Assembly: GCF_003063645.1 (NCBI RefSeq)
Contig: NZ_NESJ01000008.1
Location: forward strand, 142,028-206,027
Direction: 5' to 3'
Origin: Limnohabitans sp. 2KL-51
Lineage (GTDB): Bacteria; Pseudomonadota; Gammaproteobacteria; Burkholderiales; Burkholderiaceae_C
DNA: 64,000 bases
In this document: in pieces, positions 9,312 through 18,328 of the stretch
How the letters are laid out: every line of letters starts with the position of its first letter
Position numbering within the stretch: position 1 is the first letter of the stretch
Notes under the pieces: model-generated
The model's database searches: none
Seen by the model: the letters and a program-made list of their open reading frames with translations, nothing else
Told to the model about the DNA's origin: nothing
Position numbers and translations under genes: made by a program

Positions 9312-10016
9312 TTAGCGAACACCCAGGAAACGCTGCATGGTGTCACGGTCATTCATCAATTCATCGGCCAGGCAGTGGTGAACAATTTCACCCGTCTCCA
9401 TCAGGTACACCTCATGGGCCACCGACAAAGCGCTGTAAAGATTTTGTTCAACCAACAAGATGCCCAAACCGGTTTTACCCAACTCGGCAACGATCTCTTC
9501 CAGGTGTTGAACCATGACAGGTGCCAGCCCTTCGGTGGGCTCATCCATCAACAACATTTCGGGATCGGTCATCAAAGCTCTGGCCACTGCGAGCATTTGT
9601 CGTTCGCCGCCCGAGAGCTGGGTGCCCAAATTGTTCTTGCGCTCCTCCAAGCGAGGAAACAGCTCGAACATCTTCTTGATCGTCCATTTGCTGTCAGAAT
9701 TTTTGGAGGCAAAAACCGTCAAATGTTCGGTGACAGTCAAAGATGCAAAAAGTCGTCGACCTTGCGGGACAAATCCAATGCGCTTGGAGGCAATCAAGTG
9801 CGGGCTGAGGCCCACCAACTCATGCCCATCGTATTTGACACTGCCTTTGCTGATGCGAGGCGGGTTCAAGCCCATGATGGAACGGATCAGCGTGGTCTTA
9901 CCCATCCCGTTTCGTCCCAGCAAAGCCACAACCTTGCCTTTTGGCACTTTCATGTTGACGCCACGCAAAATATGGGCATCACCGTAATAACTGTGCAGAT
10001 CACTGATTTCAAGCAT
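9312..10016 (-). CDS. livF: Branched-chain amino acid-type ABC transporter ATP-binding protein LivF
   Basis: A 234-residue ATPase starting MLEISDLHSYYGDAHI at 10016, overlapping the livG stop by 8 bases; the frame is open further upstream. It has Walker A GRNGMGKTT, signature LSGGERQMLAVARAL, Walker B LLMDEPTEGLAP and switch His-type region LLVEQN. It is one of the two cytoplasmic ATPases of the Liv/HAAT importer encoded in this run. The substrate is probably the compound degraded by the surrounding enzymes, not an amino acid. Confidence 0.92.
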   Translation of the reverse strand: MLEISDLHSYYGDAHILRGVNMKVPKGKVVALLGRNGMGKTTLIRSIMGLNPPRISKGSVKYDGHELVGLSPHLIASKRIGFVPQGRRLFASLTVTEHLTVFASKNSDSKWTIKKMFELFPRLEERKNNLGTQLSGGERQMLAVARALMTDPEMLLMDEPTEGLAPVMVQHLEEIVAELGKTGLGILLVEQNLYSALSVAHEVYLMETGEIVHHCLADELMNDRDTMQRFLGVR

Positions 10017-10764
10017 GGCGTGGCTTTCCCAAATAAACCTCTTGCACCTTTTCATCGGCACGAATCTCGTCAGGTGTTCCTCCAGTGAGCACTTGTCCGA
10101 AATGCAGGCACGTGACGTAATCCACCAAACCCAAGGCCAGATCCATGTCGTGTTCGATCAAGATCAAGGTGAGATCTCTGGGCAGGGCATTGATGACATC
10201 GGCCATCTTGACCCGCTCTGCGGGTGACAAACCTGCAGCGGGCTCGTCGAGCAACAACAACTTGGGTTTTTGCACCAAGGCCATGGCCATTTCCAATTGC
10301 CGCTGCTCACCATAAGACATGGTTTTGACCTCGGTGTTACGCTGCCCCGTCAACTGCGAATTCTCAAGCGCCATCTCGATCGCTTCTTTTTCTGAGGGAT
10401 TGGGCTGACCGCTACCAAAGAGCGCAAATTTGCGATTAGAAAGTCCGCAAACGGCCAAGCGTATGTTCTCCTGCACCGACAACTGTGGAAAAAGATTGGT
10501 GATCTGAAATGTGCGCGAGATACCCAGACTTGCCCGCTTGTTGGTGGAAAAGCGTGTCATGTCTGCCCCATCAAAGTGCACCGTTCCGCTGGAAATCGGA
10601 ACCACACCGGCAATGGCATTGAACAATGTGGTTTTACCTGCACCATTGGGGCCAATGATGGCGCGCCTCTGGCCAGCAGGTACCGACAAGGTCACACCGT
10701 CTACAGCCCGCAAGGCACCAAAAGTGACACTCACGTTTTGAAGAGAAAGAATGGAATTCGTCAC
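10009..10764 (-). CDS. livG: Branched-chain amino acid-type ABC transporter ATP-binding protein LivG
   Basis: A 251-residue ATPase. The GTG at 10764 (VTNSILSLQNVSVTFGALRA) is preferred because AAGGGA stands about eight bases upstream; an in-frame ATG at 10812 has less support. Motifs are Walker A GPNGAGKTTLFNAI, signature MSYGEQRQLEMAMAL and Walker B LLLLDEPAAGLSPAE, followed by LILIEHDMDL. It pairs with LivF beneath the LivH/LivM permeases. Confidence 0.9.
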   Translation of the reverse strand: MTNSILSLQNVSVTFGALRAVDGVTLSVPAGQRRAIIGPNGAGKTTLFNAIAGVVPISSGTVHFDGADMTRFSTNKRASLGISRTFQITNLFPQLSVQENIRLAVCGLSNRKFALFGSGQPNPSEKEAIEMALENSQLTGQRNTEVKTMSYGEQRQLEMAMALVQKPKLLLLDEPAAGLSPAERVKMADVINALPRDLTLILIEHDMDLALGLVDYVTCLHFGQVLTGGTPDEIRADEKVQEVYLGKPRHA

Positions 10765-10849
10765 AAAAAATATCCCTTGATGGCCAGTGTGCCTGAGGGC
10801 TTGCTCAGACACACTGACAGGCGTGCTTCAATGCTTGTTGATCAACCGA

Positions 10850-12106
10850 TCAGGACTTCTTGATCCCCTGGAAATCACGGCTGTATGGAGGTTGCTTCAT
10901 GTAAACCTCAGGGTCGTATTTGCCAAATTGCGACACGCCAGGGTAGACCTCGATCGGGACGTTCCAGAACTTGCCATCCGGACGGACTTTTGTTTCGCGA
11001 ATGAACACGTCATACACAGGGTTGCCATACCGGTCCAATTTGACGGGTCGACCCAGTGGCGAATTGGTCAATTCGGTCGACCTGACCGCGTTGAGGAAGG
11101 CTGTTTTGTCCTCAACACGGCCATTGATTTTCTTGATCGCTTCGGCAATCCACATGGCACCCGAATACAGTGAAAAACCGTAAATCGAGGGCAATTTGTC
11201 GTAGGCAGCAGTGTATTCAGCCACAAACTTTTTGGTGGCTGCGTTGTCTGAGCCTTCAGCAAAGTGCGCAGAAGAAATAATGCCACCGGACTCCGCACCC
11301 AGGGTGCGAATCACGGACTGGTCTGTCAGGTTCATGGCACCGTACATGGGCAACTTGCCCTGCAGGCCAAAGTTCTGAAATTGCTTGATGAAGCGGTTGG
11401 CATCCGCGCCGGTTTCCATCACGAAAACAGCATCGGCACCCGCATTTCTGATCTGCGCCAGGTAGGGGCTAAAGTCTGCCGTGTTGATGGGGTGCCAGAA
11501 CTGCTGAATGACCTGACCACCCAATTCGGTGAAGGTCTGGCAAAAACCACCGCACTGCTCATGGCCAAAGGTGTAGTCCTGGGAAATCGTCACGATCTTG
11601 CGGACTTTTTTCACGTTGTAAGCGTATTCAGCCAATGGCCGTGGCATCTGGCTGGCGGAATAACCGGCCACACGGATGATGTTGGGCACGGCTTTGCGTT
11701 GTGTCAATTCATCTGCCGCAACGACTGGAATGAAGTAAGGCGTTCCACTGGAACGCGCGAATTCCGAAATGGCCAAACCGGTGTTGGCCAAGACACTGCC
11801 CATCAGGAAGTGCACATTGCGCTGCTCCACCAGTCGACGTGATTTTTGCAAGGCCATGTCTGGGTTGGAGCCGTCGTCTTCCACCACGATCTCGACCTGA
11901 CGTCCTGCCAAAGTCAAACCGTTTTGCTTCCAGTACAGCTCGAAACCCTCAACCAGTTCTTTGCCGCCAGCTGCCAAGACCCCGGTCAATGGCGACAACA
12001 AACCAATACGGATAGGCCCTGTTTGGGCTTGCGCAGTATTGACCCAAGGCGCTGCGCCAGCAGCCACAGTCAAACCTACGGATTTAATGAAATTTCTACG
12101 TTCCAT
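10850..12106 (-). CDS. livK: Periplasmic substrate-binding protein of a Liv/HAAT-type ABC importer
   Basis: A 418-residue type I periplasmic binding protein (Peripla_BP_6). The start MERRNFIKSVGLTVAAGA at 12106 has AGGAG six bases upstream. The leader contains RRNFIK, a twin-arginine-like motif, and ends with NTAQAQ, so Tat export is possible. The mature domain begins GPIRIGLLSPLTG and includes KELVEGFELYWKQNG and VVEDDGSNPDMALQKSRRLV. Binding proteins of this class carry amino acids, amides, urea or aromatic acids. Its place between livM and livG suggests one dedicated importer. Confidence 0.9.
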   Translation of the reverse strand: MERRNFIKSVGLTVAAGAAPWVNTAQAQTGPIRIGLLSPLTGVLAAGGKELVEGFELYWKQNGLTLAGRQVEIVVEDDGSNPDMALQKSRRLVEQRNVHFLMGSVLANTGLAISEFARSSGTPYFIPVVAADELTQRKAVPNIIRVAGYSASQMPRPLAEYAYNVKKVRKIVTISQDYTFGHEQCGGFCQTFTELGGQVIQQFWHPINTADFSPYLAQIRNAGADAVFVMETGADANRFIKQFQNFGLQGKLPMYGAMNLTDQSVIRTLGAESGGIISSAHFAEGSDNAATKKFVAEYTAAYDKLPSIYGFSLYSGAMWIAEAIKKINGRVEDKTAFLNAVRSTELTNSPLGRPVKLDRYGNPVYDVFIRETKVRPDGKFWNVPIEVYPGVSQFGKYDPEVYMKQPPYSRDFQGIKKS

Positions 12107-12156
12107 GATGCACTCCTGATTGATGAAAAAACAATGGAAAAACAACTACGGCTTAC

Positions 12157-13089
12157 TTACTTCTTCTCACGCGACTTGAGAAAATTACGGGCAGCACCCA
12201 GAACGCCGGTTGGGGCAAAGATCATCGTGAAGATGAACATGAAGCCCAGCACCATCAACCAACGCTCGGTGTACAAACTGACAAAATTTTCAAGGGCAAT
12301 GACCAAGATGGCCCCGATGATGGCGCCGAACAAAGTGCCTACACCGCCCACAATGGCCATCAACAAGCCCTCTACAGATTGCGCCAATGCGACTGTTGAA
12401 GGGCTGACAAAGCTGTTGAAAAAAGCATACAAGGCACCCGCAATGCCTGCGAAGAATCCGGACACGACAAAGCCAATGAACAAATGCAGCGGAACGTTGT
12501 ACCCCAAGGTCCGCATGCGCGACTCACTGTCGCGAATCCCCTTCAAGGTCAGCCCGAAGGGTGAATTGACAAACTTCCACAAGCTGAAAGTCACCACGGC
12601 GAAACAGGCTGCGACAAAGTAGTACAGATTCTTTTTATTGAGCAACCATTCGGGTGCCACACTGCCACGAATGCCGTTCTCTCCGCCGGTGACAGACGTC
12701 CACCGCAAACAAACGCCCCAGACAATCATGCCCAGGGCCAGAGTCAGCAAGATGAAGTACACCCCTGAGGTTCTGATTGCCAACGCTGCAAAGATCATGG
12801 AAATGACCATGGCCGCCAATATGCCAAAAAAGGCACCCAGCCAAACCGATCCACCGATCACCGTGACGTAATGGAGGACCACGTAGGTGGCCACACCAAA
12901 GATGGCGCCATGGCACAAGGAGGTTCTCCCCGTGAAACCCGCCATGATGTCAACCGACATGGCCAGCATGGCGAAAATCAAAATTTCAGTCGCAATGCTG
13001 GTTTTGTAGCCTGGTAAAAGCGTCGGAATCAGTGCCAGCACCGTCAGGCCCAAGATGGCATAAACCGCTTGTTTTTTGTTGACCAACAT
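12157..13089 (-). CDS. livM: Branched-chain amino acid-type ABC transporter permease LivM
   Basis: A 310-residue permease with about eight hydrophobic segments. It starts directly at the livH stop (ATG 13089, livH TAA at 13090). The family motif GRTSLCHGAIFGVATYVV is near residue 55, and the EAA-like loop around GIRDSESRMRTLGYNVPLHL precedes the last membrane helices. It forms the translocation channel with LivH. Confidence 0.92.
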   Translation of the reverse strand: MLVNKKQAVYAILGLTVLALIPTLLPGYKTSIATEILIFAMLAMSVDIMAGFTGRTSLCHGAIFGVATYVVLHYVTVIGGSVWLGAFFGILAAMVISMIFAALAIRTSGVYFILLTLALGMIVWGVCLRWTSVTGGENGIRGSVAPEWLLNKKNLYYFVAACFAVVTFSLWKFVNSPFGLTLKGIRDSESRMRTLGYNVPLHLFIGFVVSGFFAGIAGALYAFFNSFVSPSTVALAQSVEGLLMAIVGGVGTLFGAIIGAILVIALENFVSLYTERWLMVLGFMFIFTMIFAPTGVLGAARNFLKSREKK

Positions 13090-13947
13090 TTAAGCCACCT
13101 TTCCAAAAAGACCCAATGGTCTGAATGCCAAGAGAATGGCCATGGGCCCAAAAATCACGAAATAAGCCAATTCAGGAAACCAGACCTGCCCGAAAGTGGA
13201 GAGCATGCCCACCAACAAACTGCCCACCGCAGCACCAATCAAGCTGCCGCGCCCACCGATGATCACAACGGCCAGGCTGTAGACCAGAATTTCGGAATCT
13301 GCGGTGGGGTAAAGCGTCAGGAATGCGCCCCCCATCACACCACCCAAACCAGCCAGTGCAGAACCCAGCATGAAGGTGTAAATAAACACTCTGCGAATGT
13401 CTACACCCATGGCAGAGACTGTTTCGGCATCGTCGACGCCAGCGCGGATCAGAGCCCCGAGTCGGGTCTTGGTGATCAAAAGACTCAGCGAGATGAAAAT
13501 CACCACCCCAACCAATAGGACAAACAATCGGTATATCGGGTAGGTGATGCTTCCGAATTCAGCGGGGCCATCCAGGAAAGCCGGCACCTGAATGCTGAAG
13601 GTGTCGCCTCCCCACAAAACCAAAGCCAGATCGTTGAGTACAAAGGCGACGCCCAGGGTCAGCAACACCTGTCGGAGTTCGACCCCACGCACAAACCTCA
13701 GCAGTCCAAAGTCAATGATGAAACCGATCAGCGCAACACCCACCGCAGCGCCAATGGCCCCCAAAAAGAAGTTGCCAGTCAGGTTGGCCACGGTCAACCC
13801 CAAATAACCTCCAAAAAGGTACAGGGCACCATGCGCCAGATTCACGATTCGCATGAGACCAAAGATCAAGGTAAAGCCGCTGGCCACGACGAACAGCAAA
13901 GCCGCAAATGTTGCTCCATTGAGGAGTTGAAATATCGTCATTGACAC
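13090..13947 (-). CDS. livH: Branched-chain amino acid-type ABC transporter permease LivH
   Basis: A 285-residue integral membrane permease, the first gene of the transporter set. The start is either GTG 13947 (AAGGA ten bases upstream) or ATG 13941 (MTIFQLLNGATF). Typical segments are GLMRIVNLAHGALYLFGGYL near the N terminus and IIGGRGSLIGAAVGSLLVG near the C terminus. The 98-base gap upstream (13948-14045) is one of the three largest in the run, so an internal promoter is possible, but no convincing -35/-10 pair was found there. Confidence 0.92.
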   Translation of the reverse strand: MSMTIFQLLNGATFAALLFVVASGFTLIFGLMRIVNLAHGALYLFGGYLGLTVANLTGNFFLGAIGAAVGVALIGFIIDFGLLRFVRGVELRQVLLTLGVAFVLNDLALVLWGGDTFSIQVPAFLDGPAEFGSITYPIYRLFVLLVGVVIFISLSLLITKTRLGALIRAGVDDAETVSAMGVDIRRVFIYTFMLGSALAGLGGVMGGAFLTLYPTADSEILVYSLAVVIIGGRGSLIGAAVGSLLVGMLSTFGQVWFPELAYFVIFGPMAILLAFRPLGLFGKVA

Positions 13948-14045
13948 GGTAAGTTCATCCTTTAGATTCGGACTTTCGTCACTTTAAACACACACCACTG
14001 AACATCCAACATTAGGGCTTGCGGTCAGGTCAAGGTCCCGTAGCT

Positions 14046-14930
14046 TCAGTCCCGGTCAAACTGAGAAGGTTGCGACGCATACCAGTCCAGGATCTGCTCT
14101 CCTGTCCAGAACAACACATCCTTGCGCGCACGAATTTCAGTCAACAGTTGTTTGTAATATTTGAGACGATGGGGTGCCCCCATGATGTAGGGGTGAACCA
14201 CCAAGGCCATCACACGTGCTGAATCGGCAGAGTCTTCATAAATTTGCTCAAATTGATCCATGCCCCGGCGGTAGTATTCCGAAGCGGTGTGGTGCTGAAT
14301 CAGCATCATCGCGACATCGTTGCACTCTTGGGTGTAAGGCACGTTGACGATGGGTTGATGGCGTGTCTTCAAGACCACCGGTTGATCATCCAAAACCCAA
14401 TCACACACGTACTCATAACCGTTCTCGGACAACAAGTCAGGGGTATGCCAGGTTTCTGTCAAGCCGGGCCCCAGCCAGCCGCGAGGACGTTTCTGAGTGA
14501 ACGCCTTGATCGCTTCGGTGGTTTTGGCTATGTCTTCCTGCTCGTTTTCGACCTTCTGCATGTTTCTCTGGGTATAACCGTGGCCCATGAACTCCCATCC
14601 CCTGTCCAGAGCAGCCTGAGAGATCGGCTCATAGGCCTTGATGGCCGAACCATTGATGGCCAACACCGCCTTGATGTCGAGTTCATCAAGCACCTTCAAC
14701 ATCCGCCAGAAACCCACCCGGTTACCGTATTCATGCCACGCCCAGTTGGGAATATCAGGCATGGGCGATCCGCCTGCTGGCGGTGTCAGAACCGTTCTTG
14801 GCATCGTTTGATCGATGTCCCACTCTTCAATGTTCACGATGGTCCAGACCACCATGCGTGCCCCACCTGGCAACTTTAGCGGCTTTCGGGCGTTGATCGG
14901 AGAGTATTGAATTCTTTCCAAAGGCTTCAT
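14046..14930 (-). CDS. PuuE/CE4-type polysaccharide-deacetylase-fold hydrolase, copy 1
   Basis: A 294-residue protein of the polysaccharide deacetylase (NodB/CE4) fold in the PuuE allantoinase/cyclic imidase branch. Landmarks are VVWTIVNIEEWDI, NWAWHEYGNRVGFWRM, GWEFMGHGYTQRN, RGWLGPGLTET and VHPYIMGAPHR. The start at 14930 (MKPLERIQYSPI) has AGGAG eight bases upstream and makes it the same length as copy 2. Known relatives open cyclic ureides and imides, which fits a ring-opening step. The family assignment is from memory of motifs; the substrate is unknown. Confidence 0.8.
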   Translation of the reverse strand: MKPLERIQYSPINARKPLKLPGGARMVVWTIVNIEEWDIDQTMPRTVLTPPAGGSPMPDIPNWAWHEYGNRVGFWRMLKVLDELDIKAVLAINGSAIKAYEPISQAALDRGWEFMGHGYTQRNMQKVENEQEDIAKTTEAIKAFTQKRPRGWLGPGLTETWHTPDLLSENGYEYVCDWVLDDQPVVLKTRHQPIVNVPYTQECNDVAMMLIQHHTASEYYRRGMDQFEQIYEDSADSARVMALVVHPYIMGAPHRLKYYKQLLTEIRARKDVLFWTGEQILDWYASQPSQFDRD

Positions 14931-14934
14931 GTCA

Positions 14935-15633
14935 TCAGCTCCTGGCACCAATGGTGATTTCCAAATTGCTCAATCCCTGGACCGTTCCACGAAGAACATC
15001 GCCAGGAAAAACGGGTGCAACCCCAGCCGGTGTTCCGGTGTAAATCAGATCGCCTTCTGCCAAGTCGTATGCATGCGAAAGCTTGCTGACAATTTCAGGC
15101 ACATTCCAGATCATTTTTTCGATCACCGAATCCTGTTTGCTTTGCCCATTGACCGACACAGCAATGCGCCCACTCTGCAGGTGCCCAACCTCGGCGACCG
15201 TACGCAAATTGCCACAAGGTGCAGAGGCATCGAAACTCTTTCCAATTTCCCATGGCAAGCCATTTTTTCCGGATTCACGTTGGCGATCGCGCCGAGTCAT
15301 GTCCAAACCCACTGCATAGCCAAAAACATGGTCCAGTGCCCTCTCTTGGCTGACCGAACGACCGGCCTTGCCGATGGCGATCACCAGTTCCACTTCAAAC
15401 TGGAAGTCTTCGGTTTGCGGGGGGTAAGGCACCGTTTGTCCGCTCAGCACAATGGCGTCGCGAGGCTTCTGAAAAAAGAAGGGCGGGTCACGCTCATCCG
15501 ACTCCTTCATTTCGCGAATATGCTCCAGGTAATTGCGACCCACGCAATAAATCCTTCTGACCGGAAAAAAGGTGTCCGACCCGTCAACTGGAACCACCAC
15601 AACTTCGGGTAACTGAACTGCGTAGTGCATCAC
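14935..15633 (-). CDS. Fumarylacetoacetate hydrolase (FAH) family protein
   Basis: A 232-residue FAH-domain enzyme with the complete motif series: CVGRNYLEH, metal ligands in FQFEVELVIAIGK, GLDMTRRDRQ, KSFDASAPCG and IYTGTPAGVAPV. Members hydrolyse, isomerise, hydrate or decarboxylate 2-oxo or 1,3-dicarbonyl acids using Mg2+. It lies between the two PuuE-like genes and overlaps the upstream one by four bases. It may process an acyl-pyruvate or oxo-diacid formed after ring opening. Confidence 0.88.
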   Translation of the reverse strand: MMHYAVQLPEVVVVPVDGSDTFFPVRRIYCVGRNYLEHIREMKESDERDPPFFFQKPRDAIVLSGQTVPYPPQTEDFQFEVELVIAIGKAGRSVSQERALDHVFGYAVGLDMTRRDRQRESGKNGLPWEIGKSFDASAPCGNLRTVAEVGHLQSGRIAVSVNGQSKQDSVIEKMIWNVPEIVSKLSHAYDLAEGDLIYTGTPAGVAPVFPGDVLRGTVQGLSNLEITIGARS

Positions 15634-16514
15634 TTGGCTGTCTTTCTGGCGGTTTGGTACCAGTCCAGAATCTGCTCACCATTCCAGTGCATCACACCCG
15701 TATGTTTGGCCATGTGCTTGTAAACCTCTTCAAGGTATTTGATGCGGAAAGGCTGACCGGAAATATAGGGATGAATGGCAATGGCCATCACACGTGGACG
15801 GTCCGAGCCTTCCTCATACAAGCGGTCAAAGGTGTCGATGCACTTTTGCGTCCAGTAGGAAGCCTCATGGTGCTGTACAGCCATCATGGGGATATCGTTG
15901 TTTTCAACGGTATAGGGGATGGTGATCAGCGGACCATGCTCGGTTTGAATTTCGGTGGGCTCTTCGTCATAGACCCAGTCACCAATGTATTTGACGCCCG
16001 CTGCGGCCAGATGGTCAGGCGTTTCATTAGTTTGAGTCAGACCTGGGCCAAGCCAGCCCACAGGACGCTTGCCGGTGAATTTTTCAATCACATCCAATGA
16101 GCGCTTGATCATCGCAGGCTGGTCCGGCTCGAGGTGAATCGGGCCTTGCTGGTAGCTGTGGCCCATGAACTCCCAACCGGCATCCAGACACGCCTGAGCC
16201 ACGCGGGGATAGTCTTCGCAAACACGGGCGTTGATGGACAAAGTGGGTTTGATGCCCAGCCTTTGGTAGAGCTCATGAAAGCGCCAGAATCCCACCCGCA
16301 TGCCGTATTCGTGCCAGCTCCAATTGGGCACATCCGGCAAAAGCACAGCCCCTGTTGGCGCCGGTATGACCTGACGGGCCATGGGCTTGCTGATGTCCCA
16401 AACCTCCAAATTGACAATGGTCCAGACAATGATCTTGCCGTCATCGGGCAATTTCATTTTGGGGCGATCAACAATCGCACTGTAGGGAACTCGTTCGCGT
16501 GGAATCATGGTCAT
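15630..16514 (-). CDS. PuuE/CE4-type polysaccharide-deacetylase-fold hydrolase, copy 2
   Basis: A 294-residue paralogue of the gene at 14046-14930. It shares VWTIVNLEVWDISKPM, NWSWHEYGMRVGFWR, GWEFMGHSYQQGP, VGWLGPGLTQT, the YDEEP/ITIPYT segment and the IHPYISGQPFRIKYL metal/acid region. The two copies clearly differ in sequence, so they are likely to act on different intermediates or form a heteromer. It overlaps the FAH gene by four bases (ATGA) and follows the OsmC gene by 12. Confidence 0.8.
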   Translation of the reverse strand: MTMIPRERVPYSAIVDRPKMKLPDDGKIIVWTIVNLEVWDISKPMARQVIPAPTGAVLLPDVPNWSWHEYGMRVGFWRFHELYQRLGIKPTLSINARVCEDYPRVAQACLDAGWEFMGHSYQQGPIHLEPDQPAMIKRSLDVIEKFTGKRPVGWLGPGLTQTNETPDHLAAAGVKYIGDWVYDEEPTEIQTEHGPLITIPYTVENNDIPMMAVQHHEASYWTQKCIDTFDRLYEEGSDRPRVMAIAIHPYISGQPFRIKYLEEVYKHMAKHTGVMHWNGEQILDWYQTARKTAK

Positions 16515-16526
16515 GTCTTCACTCCT

Positions 16527-16997
16527 TTATTTCTGGACGTAGTTGATTACCCAACTTTCAACAATCTGACTGCCCGCTTGCTTCAGGATCACGGACATGG
16601 GGCATCGCGCATTCAGGTCCTCGCGCAGACGAAGCATGTCGTCTTCAGTGCCTGAGGTCGTGGCATTCACCTTCAATTCAATAATAGGAAACGGCACAGG
16701 CACATCGGCCACCCGGTCAATGCCACGGTGGTCCAAATGGCCCAGCACATCGATCTTGTCGATCTTCAAATCGATCTTCATCTCCATCGCAATGCGGCGT
16801 GCAATCACATTGGTGCAACCGATCAAGGCACCCAATAAAGTCTCCAATGGCGTAGGCCCCACATCGGTGCCATGCCGGTAGGGTGGCTCATCGATCACAA
16901 ACGAATGGCCACGCACACGCACTTCCGTGAGACTCGCTGTGGGCGCATAACCCTCCAACGCCACCTTGATCAACTTGTGCTCTTTGACATTCAGCAC
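16527..16997 (-). CDS. OsmC/Ohr-family protein
   Basis: A 156-residue OsmC-fold protein. The two redox-active cysteines of the family are present, in GALIGCTNVIARR and ARCPMSVIL. The family classically reduces organic hydroperoxides, but subgroups occur in catabolic operons with no defined role. It overlaps the aldolase gene by seven bases, so it is probably co-expressed with the pathway. It could detoxify a peroxide or bind a thiol-reactive intermediate. Confidence 0.85.
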   Translation of the reverse strand: MLNVKEHKLIKVALEGYAPTASLTEVRVRGHSFVIDEPPYRHGTDVGPTPLETLLGALIGCTNVIARRIAMEMKIDLKIDKIDVLGHLDHRGIDRVADVPVPFPIIELKVNATTSGTEDDMLRLREDLNARCPMSVILKQAGSQIVESWVINYVQK

Positions 16998-17683
16998 GCT
17001 ATTTCCTTTTTGAGTGCCTCAAGACCCGGCTTGATCAGCGCTTCTAAGCTGTGAAAGTTGAACACGGCGCCCTTTTTTTGCCAAGCTTTGGCATTAGCCA
17101 AAGTGACAGGCAAACCAAAACGTTCACCCTGCTCCTTGATTTTTCGGGCGATGTGATCCAAAGCCTCTTGCACTTGAGGCACCGTGATATCGCCGCCAAA
17201 ACCCATGCTGTGAGACAAGTCATAAGGCCCGATCAGGAACAAATCAAACCCTTTGACAGCCAGGATCTCATCGATATTTGTCATCCCTGCCTCAGACTCG
17301 ATCTGGGGAATGATGATCATGTCACCCGCCCTGCTGCCACAGGCATAACTGACGGTTTCCAAAATAAGCCTTGCCTCTTGCGCCGTTTCAACCCGGGGAA
17401 CGATCAAGCCATCAATGCCCCGATCCAGATAACTCACCCAGTCCTCCACCTGCCGGGTTTTGCTGCGGACCACCGCTGCTGCACCATGTCGCTGGGCCGC
17501 GCGAGCCATGGGCCCCACCATGTCGATGCCAATTCCGGCCCGTTCGCAATCGATGAACAAAATGTCTATGCCCAATTTGGACACCAAATCAGCCATGTCA
17601 AAACCACCAGCAAAGGTGTTGATGGCCAACACTGGCTGATTGGCTTGAATTTTGTTTTTGGCGTTGGATCGAAAATTCGTCAT
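16991..17683 (-). CDS. HpcH/HpaI-family aldolase
   Basis: A 230-residue class II pyruvate-type aldolase. Features are DILFIDCERAGIGIDMVGPM, VVRSKTR, DGLIVPRVETAQEA, the metal-binding Glu in IIPQIESEAG and Asp in GPYDLSHSMG. Family enzymes cleave 4-hydroxy-2-oxo acids to pyruvate plus an aldehyde, or related substrates. It overlaps both neighbours (OsmC and the isochorismatase-like gene). It would supply central metabolites from the ring-derived chain. Confidence 0.88.
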   Translation of the reverse strand: MTNFRSNAKNKIQANQPVLAINTFAGGFDMADLVSKLGIDILFIDCERAGIGIDMVGPMARAAQRHGAAAVVRSKTRQVEDWVSYLDRGIDGLIVPRVETAQEARLILETVSYACGSRAGDMIIIPQIESEAGMTNIDEILAVKGFDLFLIGPYDLSHSMGFGGDITVPQVQEALDHIARKIKEQGERFGLPVTLANAKAWQKKGAVFNFHSLEALIKPGLEALKKEIAC

Positions 17684-18321
17684 GCTTTTTTCAGTTCATT
17701 TAAAGACATGATTTCAGCGCTGGTCATCACAAATCCAAGCGCCGTTCGTATGCAAAGCAAAGCGGCATCGTGCAAACCAGGATCGTCCATGGTGTCCACA
17801 CAGTCGCTGGGCACAATGACCGCGTAATCCTTGGAACAAGCGGCCGCAACAGTTGAAAGCACACAACTGTTGGTGTTGACACCCGTGATGATGAGGGTGT
17901 TGATCCCGTGGGCTCTCAATGTGAAATCCAGATCAGTTCCTACAAAGCAGTCGTAGCGCTTTTTGGTGTTCACGATCCAGTCTTTTTTCGCATCCAACAC
18001 TTGCGGCATCACCGTGCACCCAGGTGATCCCTGCAAATTGTGGCGCTCCACATTTTTGCGCGTGGCATGCGGATCATCGGCTCGCGTTCTCCAAAACGGG
18101 TTGGACCGAATTTCAGGCACATCACGGTAAGTGGTCACCAAGTGGATGACAGGCCAATCCTGTTCACGGCACCAAGCAAACAATTGGGCGGCATTGCCCA
18201 GAACACGATCGGCTTGGGCCTGTGTCTTGACAGGCATGGTGGCCACAGAAAGGTCCATGTGGCCACGGTGCAAATCGATCGCGATGACGGCTGCTTTGAC
18301 TTTGTCGACACCAAAATTCAT
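17680..18321 (-). CDS. Isochorismatase-fold cysteine hydrolase (amidohydrolase)
   Basis: A 213-residue cysteine hydrolase with the family triad: Asp16 (VIAIDLHRGHMD), Lys120/121 (NTKKRYDCFVGT) and Cys153 (GVNTNSCVLST). Relatives include N-carbamoylsarcosine amidase, maleamate amidohydrolase NicF and ureidoacrylate hydrolase RutB, all of which release ammonia or CO2 in N-heterocycle breakdown. It is the second gene after the promoter, seven bases from the first. The exact substrate cannot be assigned. Confidence 0.88.
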   Translation of the reverse strand: MNFGVDKVKAAVIAIDLHRGHMDLSVATMPVKTQAQADRVLGNAAQLFAWCREQDWPVIHLVTTYRDVPEIRSNPFWRTRADDPHATRKNVERHNLQGSPGCTVMPQVLDAKKDWIVNTKKRYDCFVGTDLDFTLRAHGINTLIITGVNTNSCVLSTVAAACSKDYAVIVPSDCVDTMDDPGLHDAALLCIRTALGFVMTSAEIMSLNELKKA

Positions 18322-18328
18322 GACAGCC

